A stretch of 64,000 nt of DNA from Bremia lactucae. Its lineage: Eukaryota > Oomycota > Peronosporomycetes > Peronosporales > Peronosporaceae. Location: assembly GCF_004359215.1 (NCBI RefSeq), contig NC_090626.1, positions 599,234 to 663,233 of the forward strand, given 5' to 3'. A program made the translations under genes and the position numbers. The notes below the pieces were generated by a model that was not told the origin of the DNA, searched no databases, and worked only from the letters and a program-made list of their open reading frames with translations. This document shows positions 52,984 to 63,315 of this stretch, one piece after another. Every line of letters starts with the position of its first letter. The first letter of the stretch is position 1.

Positions 52984-53584
52984 GTTACTGATGCCACAAA
53001 ATCGAAGATTATGCCTCGTTTTGGAAAACGGATGCGTTGATGACAGCACAATACATACAAATGTGCTAGAACTGCCGGCGCCGATTAAAACTCATCCGTC
53101 GTATAATGTAGGAATTGCAAAAGCTTATGATAACTAGAAGGCTGTTACATTTAGAACTGAATGTTCTTTAAGTGCGCTGCAACCAGTCTTGATTACCTGA
53201 AATTTCAGTGTAGCCTGAATACGGATACAGCGCAGGACCTACAATTGCGAATAATGTCCTAGCCAAGGCCGGTACATAAGATTGCTTCTAGCGGCAGTGA
53301 GCTAATTTAGTGCCTATAAACCAGAAGCTTCTCACATTAGTAATCTTTTGACAAATGGTTCGCCATGTTACAGCTGACAAAAAAATAGGTTTGCCTAATG
53401 TGCTTGTTAGCGCGCGATGTTTGCAATGATCTCTGCAAAATTTTGTTAGGAGAAGCGCGCATCATACATTATCAGTTCTTGGATCCGTTACTATAGCACA
53501 TGATTGCTTTTTAACAAAGATTTCTTCATTTCCCATTCGATTTTTCAATAGAAGGGCCTGCTGATCTCTAAGGGACAATCAGCC

Positions 53585-53690
53585 TTGCAACGGGCAAAAG
53601 TTGCTTTATGTTACACTATCACCGTTAAATACGCTTTGTGTACTTATGGGATTGGTCAATTATTTAAGTGAAGTAATTAGACCGACGATG
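53585..53690 (+). repeat. Family B LTR start fragment
   Basis: About 100 bp resembling the start of the B LTR (AACGGGCAAAAGTTGC, CCGTTAAATACGC, AGTAATTAGACC) are fused at about 53690 to minus-strand B RT. The join suggests recombination or deletion between B copies. Confidence 0.65.
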
Positions 53691-54534
53691 CAGCCCAGCA
53701 CAGGTATCTCGGGGACCCCTCTGACGCATTTAAGCAAGTTGACGTACAATTGGGCGTCCTCCAGAGTCCGCAACACAGCGTCGAAATAACGAACCGTTTC
53801 TTTTTTTGTCTGTTCTGGACGCTCTTGTCCATTGTGGACGACGATCAACAGTCCAGTGAGTAGTGTGACTATTTCGTGAATCTCTCCTTCCTTTTATTCG
53901 GCAACGAACAGATCCCACGACATCTCCAGGAATTTGGCTATCTCCTCGGCAAAATTTAAGACATGCTAGAGCGGATGCCTCCGCTATGTTGTCTTCGACG
54001 GTCTCAAACACCTCGTTCGAACGTTCGTCCTCTTTATTTGGGACCGATCCAAAGGTCACTCGTTTTGAAGCGCCATTGATCGTCTTTATCTGTCGGGTAC
54101 TGAATCGCCATTGATCGTCCTAATCTGTCGGGTACTCGTTCTTCGAGTTACCACGACCTTTAACTGGGATGCGGGTGTCGTTGCTCTCCTGGCTAACGCA
54201 CCCCTTCTAACCGCACCAGGCTCGAGGCACGGTGCCGGTTCATGCGTCGCTTGACTACCTGTATGCTCGCCGTCTACTGCCACAGGCTTTTGCTCTGTGC
54301 AGGACATTCGGACGCACGATTTCATATCATCGTTCTTTTTACCAACCCAGCCTCCACGAGCTGGGTAGGACTCGGAGACGTTTATCATCCCGTCAACGCA
54401 CCATCAATTGTGTTCGACGCGACACCATTTGCATAAGCCACTCGCAGAAGCACATCCTCTTTTTTTTTCGGTGTCCTGCGTAGCGTTCGCGACTGTATGT
54501 GTAGCTAGTCTATCCACGGTTGTTGTTTTACCAA
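53691..54534 (-). pseudogene. Family B RT fragment and protease-RT linker
   Basis: A minus-strand RT piece (AQLYVNLLKCVRGVPEIPVL then GCIVG, 53848-53660) is joined directly to linker frames (54059-53730, 54388-54086) homologous to 39990-40340. The catalytic part of RT is deleted between them. Confidence 0.65.
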
Positions 54535-54798
54535 CTATGGCGTGCCTATGATGAGGTCATACGGGCTCTCCATACCTAGCACTTTGAACTTCTCATCACA
54601 AGAGAATTCGCTAAAACGGAAGGCTACTTCAACTTGAACTCTCTCAGACTTTACAAGTGCGCAATTAGCTAAACGAACGGTCGCATCTTCTCGCTTGCCA
54701 TTCTGGCAAAGCGACACAAACATCGCCGGTCTCTTTCTTAAAGCCGCGAGGTTTACAAAATTTTGTGATGCACCCGAATCCACTAGGAGGGTCATCAC
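54535..54798 (-). pseudogene. Family B protease with intact active-site motif
   Basis: MMTLLVDSGASQNFVNLAAL, VRLANCALVKSERVQVEVAF and LGMESPYDLIIGTP form a compact retropepsin domain with Asp-Ser-Gly intact, in contrast to the Asn-Pro-Gly copy at 39590. The rest of the element is broken. Confidence 0.75.
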
Positions 54799-54949
54799 CT
54801 GGTCGTAGCCTCGTACTCGGTAGAGACCAGCAGGGTTGGGGTCCGAAGTTTCAAGACCTCAGGGACTATGCTTCCTATTTGTTCGATAAATCTAAACTAA
54901 GAGGTAGCTTCAGAGTCCGCATCAGTAGGCATCCCGCCCTTACTGCGCT

Positions 54950-55835
54950 CCTGCATTTACCGACCTTTAGATGTCGATGCAGAACCCATGCGTCTCGCAC
55001 GCTGGTTCTTACCATCGACCTTTGGTAAGAGAGTCCTCTTGCTAGGTGTCATCGCCCCAGCAGGCGAGCCAACATATGGCCGCGCTTGCCGCATTACAGC
55101 AGACAACATCTACATTGTCCAACTCCATGGGAGTGGCATCTATTTTCTCGGCCGACGGCTTATACCAAGCTGTCGCTGAGGCACTGTTGTAAAATTGTTT
55201 CTCAACAAAGGCAATTTAGATTGCCTATTCCACCGTCGACGGCACCTTTCTGAAATGGGCCTATCCGATGGACCGTGCCGTAGTCCGTTCATGAACATGG
55301 GCACCTTAATGTGCTCCGGAATCGGGCCCACAGTAATGGATGCCGACAGCGAGCGCATCTCCTGCGCAGACTCTCGTAGAAATCGCTTCGCCTATCGCTC
55401 CAAAGAAGTGCGCCTGAAGCAACACTTCGTTGTTCGGTTGCTGGTACATGGCGCGAATGCTTGTCTTAAAGATCGCCCGTGTAGGGAACGCCTTAACATC
55501 GGCTATAAGCGCCGAGTAAGCCCACTTTAAGGCCTTACAGCGCAAATGGGACATGGCGTATGACACCATTGGATTATTGTCCTGGATGAGCTGCGCCACA
55601 CCGCATTGCTCAACAATTGTGTTCACTGCAGTTTCATAGAACTTGAGCGGGTCCATATAAATGGGCCTTGCCTGATGCGGCCGGGCAGAGAGCATCTGAA
55701 CAGTCCTGTTGAGAGCCTCGCTTCGAGTCTGCTCACGCTTCGGCTCATCCTGAGTCTGAGTGATGGACTCCACCGCAGCATAACTTTGTGCCTCGGACGT
55801 GGCTCTCTGCGGTCTGAGCACGAACGTGCTTAGCA
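54950..55835 (-). pseudogene. Family B gag
   Basis: A gag core in the frame of 55929-55306: MDPLKFYETAVNTIVEQCGV, YAMSHLRCKALKWAYSALIA, HFFGAIGEAISTRVCAGDAL. It continues as HIKVPMFMNGLRHGPSDRPI (55358-55140) and a damaged zinc-knuckle region. Upstream (right of about 55835) the same frame reads family A RT, so a false fusion frame exists. The gag N-terminus is missing. Confidence 0.7.
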
Positions 55836-57279
55836 GCGGCCATATGAGGGAGTCCATCTCCCCACACATCTCTCCGACCTTCTCTGTGCGTAAAGCAACA
55901 GAAAGGTGGCGAATTGAGCATGCCTTCAATAAATTGAATGCTATAACGGTCCATCAGCAAAGAACTTGTCGATCGCTAATACTTGTTCACGAGGCAATGG
56001 TCACTGCTTCATGACACAGTATTTCGAACTTTTTTGGCAGATTTTGGGTCGAGTGGCTTTATCCTTAGGCACCTCGCACGGTACGGATTCAGGGACTACA
56101 TCCTTGAATTCGATAGACTCCTAGGATTTGGACATTAAACGTTCAATCCGAGTCTTCTCATTGAGGACACTTTCGTCCATCGATGAGCTGCTGAGAATCT
56201 GTTCGTTCTTAGAAAATACTATTGCCGACCGAGTATCGGCCATGTAATTGTCATTTGTGGTAAGTACGCAGATCTGATTGACTTTGCCACTACGCAGATC
56301 TGCTTGACTTTGCCACTACGCAGATCACGCAAGAACCATTTTCGTTTATAGCGTTGGCAATTGAGTTATCTCTGAAGTTAACTTCGGGGGCGCTATCAGA
56401 TCAAGTGTAGAAGCGCCTAAACTTGATCTGTTGTTTACTAAGACAATTAATATTTCAATTTTCTCTTTGGAACTTATTTCCAAAGGTACCCGAGATTTTT
56501 GACCGCAAATTTCTGGGACTTATTTCCGCAGACTCCCGGAGACTTATTTCCTCAAGTTTTTTGGCTGTATCCTCCCAAACAGCCTCTAACAGTGGTTCCA
56601 CAACTACAGCGAGATCCTCTACGATCGACTCTCCAGTTGATCTAGGACTTTCGTTCTGTTTCTTATAGACAGGCGTTTCAAAATTTCTTGGATGTTGCTT
56701 TACAAGCAAACGTCCTCACTCGAGTGGTCGAACTTCGACGATGCCTGTGCTAATGCAGAGCCGTCAGTATCCAATTTCACAGTGTTATGGATTATCATAT
56801 CACACTGAGGTCTTGTAAAGTCGTGTAAACGACAGAACCACGAGTGAGGCCATCGCACTCACTCGTACGCTTATGGGCGCTCCAAGACGTCCATCAGATG
56901 GCCATCTAATGAAGAGAGACAGGCATCGTCACAGCTTGATGCTACCAATTTACGTATGGCGTAATCCTAGGATGACATCAAATTTGTCATCCAAATATAG
57001 TACGATGAAATCATCATCGTACTGTGTACCCTATCATCCTCGTTAGAAGATTAGATCGCGCTTAAAAGATTTAAGTCTGCGATCTTCTAGCGATTTGCGT
57101 CGAATTAAATTGTTCGACGCCCCACAATCGACTATGAACATTAGTGGCAATTTATTTGCCATTATAATTTCAAGGTGATGAGGTTAACCTTACCACCTGA
57201 GGCAGTTCAACACGATATTTGTGTGTGAGGAGCAACTTTCGTCAAAAGGGCTGCAAATTCTTTTGACGTTGCTGGCAAT
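55836..57279 (-). pseudogene. Family A RT N-terminus, linker and protease remnant
   Basis: Minus-strand family A sequence: RT pieces (CSIRHLSVALRTEKVGEMCG), the DESVLNEKTR region near 56160, the linker with PRSTGESIVEDLAVV (56455-56709), and protease remnants near 57000-57110 (a DCGASNN-like stretch around 57110). It is highly diverged, with a 34-bp direct duplication near 56272-56340 (CTACGCAGATCTGCTTGACT-type). Confidence 0.6.
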
Positions 57280-57535
57280 ACAGCGCCATCACCCTTCCCC
57301 ATTAGCTCGCTGTGCTCATCAGTGATGGCAGCGGTATCGACTCATTGTAGTCAGCTGTGAGCGACGGATCTACATCTTCACTGCGATAGTAGGATGGATC
57401 ATAAAGTCCACATAGCATCGCGACAGCAGCATCAGTAGCTGTCGGCATTGCAAATGAGGCACTACGCGACGGTGAAGTTATCGCTGCACGTGCGCTTCGT
57501 GCGTGGTTGTTTGAGTGATCCTTTGACAATGTGAC
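57280..57535 (-). pseudogene. Family B antisense ORF fragment inside A sequence
   Basis: ARNLALQVTLSKDHSNNHAR, AMPTATDAAVAMLCGLYDPS and EDVDPSLTADYNES on the minus strand match the N-terminal half of the B antisense ORF (44790-45060 and 3330-3640). It replaces the zinc-knuckle to protease-start part of an A element; A sequence resumes on both sides. Confidence 0.65.
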
Positions 57536-57680
57536 TTGAAGAGCGAGGTTTCTCGCTCTCCACATACGAGAGGTCAATAGGTTCCGGACCTCCGTTCTCT
57601 TGTTGTCTCGGATGATGATAAGCTCCAGAGTGGACGAATGCCTGTTTAAGACGGATGTCCTGCTGTTCCGCTACAGAGAC
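57536..57680 (-). pseudogene. Family A gag fragment
   Basis: About 100 bp like 37130-37220 (GAGCGAGGTTTCTCGCTCTC, GAGAGGTC), the basic part of A gag before the zinc knuckle, on the minus strand. Confidence 0.5.
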
Positions 57681-57699
57681 CGTTATGAAAGAACTTAAT

Positions 57700-57891
57700 A
57701 TAGTAATACACTTTTATTTTTTCTCTAATTCTAAAGCCCTAGAATTTACCTAGTCGCTAAGACTTCTTAAATACTTACAGCCTTCCTCTGCACGTCGTGT
57801 ACGTGAAAAAGTCGAGGCATTCCAACTTCACTGTAATCAGTGTAGACTGACTAGTACTGTTATCGGTACTAACAAAGGGTGCCCTGTTACA
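57700..57891 (+). repeat. Family A LTR fragment, 5' end missing
   Basis: The last part of an A LTR in plus orientation ends CCCTGTTACA, followed by CC and the primer binding site TGGTAGCATTTCGTAGT (57894-57910). The left border is approximate. Confidence 0.65.
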
Positions 57892-57904
57892 CCTGGTAGC
57901 ATTT

Positions 57905-58440
57905 CGTAGTCCATGCGACAGCCTACTCGCGTTCCATCCAATATGGACATGCCGAATGAAGAAGGAGGGAATTTCAAGCCCCTCAAAAAGGCTAACACGC
58001 AACGCGTGAGAGGTTCACTTATTCGAGTGACTTTGAATGGAGAGGGATCGATCGGTCGTGAGAGGGCCAGTCGTTGGCGCCATGCTGTTCGCTCAATGTC
58101 CAACTTAGCTGGACGTGTTAAACCTTGAGCCTTATGGCTCAAGCTTCACGACTCATTGGTTTTTAGGTCGTATGAGGTCTTTATTACCTAGCTCAGGCAA
58201 TATTTAAGCCGCCAAGTGCCGAATTCAAGGTTCGATCCGAGCGCCTGGACTTGAAGCAGGGCAAGCGTGATCTTAACGCTTACGTCCAACATACCCGATA
58301 TCTGGTCCGTTGTATCATGATCTAATTGATGAGCAAACACAGGTAACTGTATTCATGAAGGGTCTTGCAGACGGGCCTGTCAAGACCCACCTGTTCCGGC
58401 TTGAACTAGAGACGCTATACCAAGCGATCTTCTATCACTT
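57905..58440 (+). pseudogene. Family A gag remnant
   Basis: Plus-strand gag pieces: KPPSAEFKVRSERLDLKQGK (58210-58270), FMKGLADGPVKTHLFRL (58350-58400). It is a more distant A relative than A1-A4. The frame at 57913-58128 has a different N-terminus rich in Arg and may be the gag start of this lineage. The fragment ends at about 58440. Confidence 0.55.
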
Positions 58441-58689
58441 GGCTTCGATATATAATAACTAACTATGCAATGCGCCTCCTTGCATATCGCGTAAATGTTG
58501 CTTGTAACGATTGGCGGGTTGATTTAATCTTAAATGAAACATTCAACAGGTCTACGTACTTCATATGAAGTTGTTGACCATCCCGTTAAGTACACTTTGT
58601 GTGCTTAATAACAATAGGGCAACTTTAGCCCGTTACACCACTCCTCTTAAGAACGAATTTTACATTTTGTAAAAATAGTCAACGGAAGG

Positions 58690-58940
58690 AATGAGGGATA
58701 GCGAGCTGTGTAGCGCCGCTTCTAGTACTGTTCACATTTAGTGTGATATCACATGGCGCCTGACTTGCCACATAAGACGGGCAAAGCTGATGGGTCGTAC
58801 CCGGATCAGTAGGGCGCTCCGCACCTACTGACCCCGAACGTTTTTTGACGATCCGCCTCGCCGTTGCGATTTTGCAAGAGCGTCCGATCCGCGCGGTTCC
58901 TAGCGGGAAATCGATCGTTTCGCTCAGTGTTTCGAGGTAG
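58690..58940 (-). pseudogene. Family A gag-protease junction fragment inside B
   Basis: A frame with SCKIATARRIVKKRSGSVGA and ERPTDPGT matches A sequence at 8610-8700 and 36890-36990. It is foreign to the B element around it. Confidence 0.6.
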
Positions 58941-58959
58941 AACAACACTCATCCAGAAG

Positions 58960-59880
58960 CGCAACAATGCGAAGGCAAACTTTTCTTACGTCCACGAGGC
59001 AATTGAGTTGTCGCCTCCGCTAGCTAGCGCAGGGACCATTCATTAGAGCAGATGCAGCTGCTTCTCAGTCGGGTAAAGATTCAACATCTGTCGTTCAAAC
59101 CATCATACACAGTGGGTCTGATGCAGAAGTGCCTGAGCGTATAGCTCCACGGACGGCACGTGAATGTGTTAGTCCGTGTCACAAGACAGTCGTATTGAAT
59201 GCGGCTATGTGACTGGTGATATACCACCTATGCCACCTCATCCGAATAGCCTTATTTGGATGGAATAGTGAATCGCTCCTAGTGCGCTACTATACACGCA
59301 TATGACTATTATGGCATCTACACTTCACGGAAGGCTCAGAGAAAATCACTTAGCCATGCTTCCCCAAATCTAAGTCGTGTTGTATTCGAGCGAATCAAAC
59401 TACCATTACGAGGCGGAATTCCTGCGCCGAATTCAGCCACATTCCGATGTGGCGAAACACTGATAGCAGCGAATTAGCTTCTCTTGCTTACGTATGAGAG
59501 AAATAATGGGCGGTACTATTTCTCCCGTTTCTTCTCATCACGTCGCTTTTGATCGTTCATTCGGAACTAGCGGAGGGGCAACAATTGGTGCTCCTACTCA
59601 GAGGCAGACACCAGGCCCAGTACGTCGGCGCGCAGGGCGTCGAACATTTCCGAAGAGTATCCATTTGTGCCGGTGGCACCCGATGGGAGCGGCGATTTTG
59701 CCACCTACCCGCGGCAGCCGATATTGCTTCCGTTTGGTCGCAGGCATTTAGCGCTGCTGAACGACGGACCGGGGATCTTAAAAATTAAGTATCCCGACTT
59801 ACTTCGGATCTCCACGATGTCCACGCGAAGGACCGACAGGGTTACGAACGCCTGAAACTTCGGCAGGGCCGTTTGAAATA
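58960..59880 (+). pseudogene. Family B antisense ORF in the right-hand element
   Basis: Plus-strand reading opposite to B pol: SVVQTIIHSGSDAEVPERIA near 59085-59145 (compare SFAQTIIHNGSDIEDSERNA at 3131-3220), MREIMGGTISPVSSHHVAFD (59494), and TDRQGYERLKLRQGRLK-like coiled-coil residue near 59830-59880. Frameshifts separate the parts. The order is the same as in the other B copies. Confidence 0.55.
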
Positions 59881-60320
59881 GTTGATGCTGAGAGATCTAC
59901 GCTACGCCCGTGATATCCTCGCTCTCCAAATCCGTATCGTGGTCGGAGGATAATTCGGCTGAAAGTTTTTTACCTTCCCCGTCTTCCTCACCAGATCGAC
60001 GCTCGGCTCACAGCGGCGTCACCATCGGTTCTCCTTAGATGTATGGGGGCATGTGATCTCTTCTCGATCAACATACCGTTTCTGACGACCCACGCAAAAG
60101 ACGAGTGCGTCTTCATATACGGCACAAGGGTGAGCCTTAAATTAAGGTCTACAACCTCCTCGACACTGTAAACGGCCCGATGAAACGCGGCGATAATTTT
60201 GTAGTACCTCCAAATAGTTTAGAAACCACATTTTAGGTAGGTTGACAGTACTTAATAGTACTTTTGTCTTCCATTTTAAATCGGTCATTGTTTTTGCGAT
60301 TATTTTGGTCCGCAATTTTT

Positions 60321-61348
60321 TTACTTGTCCTGCGCGCTTGCAATCGCGTCACGGACTTTTTGTGTGATGGCTACTCGCTCATCCACAAAGTGTTGAGCCT
60401 CGCTCACGGTATTAGCATTAAAACCGCCTATGACACCGCCAAGAGGTCGGCCATAGGACGTAGTAGTCAATAACGAAACATCAGGAGCGCATGTATTATT
60501 TGCCGTGGGCCCATACTGACCACTGCTAAACCGACAGGGCAAGTTTTCTTTGTTGACATGATACCCTCACGAAATTATGCCTTCTTTCAAAACAAACGTA
60601 GTGAGGGCCCCTTCACTAAGACTCGGGCTGCGTACAAACGAGACTGGCGTCCGAGGACGGCGCAGACCGTTTATATAAAATGGCGTCTCACCCGTACTGG
60701 GGGGGACACTCATATGTATAGCGAACACCACGAAGGGCAATTGTCTGCTCCATTCCGTGGGAGTCGCTGTGTGCGCAATACATCTGCCACGATCCAATTG
60801 ACTCGTTCCGTTTGGCCATTGGTTTGGCGATGATCGGCTGGCGACATGTGGAGCTTGTTACCCAGCAGCTCAAACACATGACGCCAAAAAATCGACGTAA
60901 AACATGGATTTCGATCCGATACTATGGATTCGGCCATCCCGTATAGTCGATACACATGATCCAGGAATAAGAGAGCTGCCCCCTTGCCTGTGATCGTGGT
61001 GCTACATGGTGCTATATCCACCATTTTGCTCAGTCTGTCAGCAAAGTCAAAAAGTCCCGTCCGACCCTTATGGTCATGCGGCATGCCAAACATGAAGTCC
61101 AGACTGACCGACTTTTAAGAACCCGTTGGAATCAGCAGCGGCTTCAATGGCGCACTGCTGGACAGTGCAGGCTTTACACGCTGACACTGTTCGCAGGAGG
61201 CCACCCATCTATATAGGCGTGGCCACCAAAATTCCTCTGACACTCGTAAGAATGTCTTCACGGCCAGATGTCCACAAGATGGTGCATCATGGAGCTCGTG
61301 AAGGATCATCAGCGTGAGATCTGTGTCATAAAGGACATAGATTCTCAA
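60321..61348 (-). pseudogene. Family B integrase, best preserved core
   Basis: Zinc-binding part 61348-61115: LHELHDAPSCGHLAVKTFLR and CEQCQRVKPA, with the HHCC residues visible. Core 61093-60710: MFGMPHDHKGRTGLFDFADR, SIVSDRNPCFTSIFWRHVFE and TNGQTERVNWIVADV supply both Asp and the Glu of the DDE triad. The C-terminal part is 60542-60321 (TTSYGRPLGGVIGGFNANTV, VDERVAITQKVRDAIASAQD). Frameshifts separate these blocks. Confidence 0.78.
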
Positions 61349-62520
61349 GGGACCACAAGGTGGCAGCCGATGCTACAATAGGTCATCGCTGTAGCCAAAC
61401 CGACTAAGCTAGAATAACCTTTCCGTCACCGAAGTGATCCAACAGCAGGCGACAATGTTCGTCTTGACTGTAACTCTTCTTTATTTGGTGGCCAACGAAC
61501 TTGTCACGTGGTAGACCATCACGGCGTCCAACGTTGACGACTCAACTTGTGCCTTAGCACGAGACACAAGTTCCTGGTGTCTTGCCTCGAAGTCTAGTCT
61601 GCGCGATAATGCGTCAGCCAAGACATTCGACTTACCCGGCTTGTATTCAACTTTGAAATTAAATTAGAGAAGTATGTAAGCCCTCTCGCCATTTTAGGCG
61701 AGAGGTACGGTGAGTTTATTTCGGTCCACAATGATACCTGATCCGTTAAGCCAAAAATGGTTCGGTGCCAATAGGTACACACGAAACTTCACAAGAGCAT
61801 ACTTTTTTGAAAGCAGCTCCTTGTCATATACAGGGTAATTTAGTTCCGCGGCTTTCAAAAGCCGGGACTGATAAGAGATGACACGGTCAATGCCGTCGTC
61901 ATCCTTCTGCATGAGCGCGCTGCCAATTGCAAAATAACTTGCATCGCAGACGACGCTAAAGGGCTTATCCGCGTCTGGCAATGCCAAGACCGGTGCCTCA
62001 ACAAGAGATTGCTTCACTTATGTGAACGCATCTACTTGTTCCTACGACCAAAATCGTTCTGCATCTTTATTAAAAAAGTCAGATAAGGGCTAGTACGCTC
62101 TGCATAATTATTGCTGTACTTATGCAAGTAATTAGAAAGCCATAGGAATTGGCGCAAGTCCATCACGTGTCGTGGGATTATCCATTCTTTTACAGCATTT
62201 ACCTTGTCTGGGTCTGCTCGTATACCATTTTTACCTAAGATGCAGCCCAGCACAGGTATGGCAGGGACCTCTACGACGCACTTTTGCAAGTTAACGTCCA
62301 ATTAGGCGTCACCTAGAGTCTACAACACAGCGTCCAAATGACGCTTGTGCGACTCTATTCCCCAGGCCATCCTTGGCCCTGCTATGAACAAATATATATC
62401 GACAGAGTAATGGGGTGCGTAGGCACGGTGCTGCCGCATCACGTGAGCCACCCCTCATATTGAATTTGCGAATCCGATTTTCAAAACTTGGGGCATCAGA
62501 AGCCATTGCTCCACATCTAA
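61349..62520 (-). pseudogene. Family B RT and RNase H, disrupted
   Basis: RT connection 62301-62032 (DVNLQKCVVEVPAIPVLGCI, IRADPDKVNAVKEW). RNase H 62017-61694 (KPFSVVCDASYFAIGSALMQ, VISYQSRLLKAAELNYPVYD). Only RT remnants lie near 62310-62500; fingers and palm are deleted, so YFDD is not seen. Confidence 0.7.
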
Positions 62521-62539
62521 GGCACTTTAGATACCTCTT

Positions 62540-63302
62540 TCATCGTCGATAGCACTTTTCTAAAATGGGCCTATCCAATGGGCCGTGCCGTAGTCCGTTC
62601 ATTAACATGGGCACCTTAATGTGCTCCGAAATCGGGCCCACAGGAATAGATGCCGACAGCGAGCGCATCTCTGCGCAGACTCTCGTAGAAATCGCTTCGC
62701 CTATCGCTCCAAAGAAGTGCGCCTGAGTTGTTCGGTTGCTGGTACATGGCGCGAATGCTTTTCTTAGAGATCGCCAATGTAGGGAACGCCTTAACATCGG
62801 CCATAAGCGCCGAACCCACTCTAAGACCTTACAGTGCAAATGGGACATGGCGTACGACACCATTGGAGTATTGTCCTGGATGAGCTGCGCCACACCGCAT
62901 TGTTCAACGGCTACCAGCCAGTGCAAAATTGTGTGAGCTGCAGCTCCATCGAACTTAGGCGGGTCCATCACAGTGGACCTCTGCTGATGCGGCCGGGCGG
63001 AGAGAATCTCAATAGTCCTTTTAAGAGCATCGTTACGAGCCGGATTTCGCTGCAGCATGGCTCTGTGCCTCGGACGCGGCTTTCCGTTATCAGAGCACGA
63101 ACGTCTCAAACTGCTCCAACTGAGCAACTTGTTGCTCAGGATGACTGCCCAAGAGCCTGGCCAGTGCTTGCTCGCCAACTCTCTGTGCCAAGTGCTCTAC
63201 CACCTCCCGATGATGTTTAAATAGGTATGGGAAATGAGCCCAATCGATATTGAGGCTTATCATCACTGACACGCTTAGAGAGATGGGTCGTGGGGAGGAC
63301 AA
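62540..63302 (-). pseudogene. Family B gag, two frames
   Basis: The N-terminus 63302-63090 has HHREVVEHLAQRVGEQALAR and HPEQQVAQLEQFETFVL, a coiled-coil-like region. The core in the frame of 63178-62540 has KFDGAAAHTILHWLVAVEQC, HFFGAIGEAISTRVCAEMRS and ILEKCYRR at the end. A frameshift near 63090 and another near 62820 break it. The zinc knuckle is missing. Confidence 0.7.
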
Positions 63303-63314
63303 CTAGTGCTACCA
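63303..63314 (-). promoter_or_regulatory. Family B primer binding site
   Basis: TGGTAGCACTAG on the minus strand next to the 5' LTR end; its first nine bases are shared with families A and C. Confidence 0.65.
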
Positions 63315-63315
63315 A

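Larger units (their letters stand above)
51822..53515. repeat. Right arm of the large inverted repeat
   Basis: Inverted counterpart of 45680-46851, longer because a solo A LTR (52547-52983) and an AT-rich tract (51960-52035) were added. Without them it is about 1.2 kb. Confidence 0.75.

Noticed and set aside
54232..54483. Plus-strand frame with hydrophobic and basic residues
   Set aside because: Opposite the B protease-RT linker and without recognisable features; a shadow frame.
62834..63220. 128-residue plus-strand frame
   Set aside because: Opposite B gag; the minus strand carries the conserved gag blocks.
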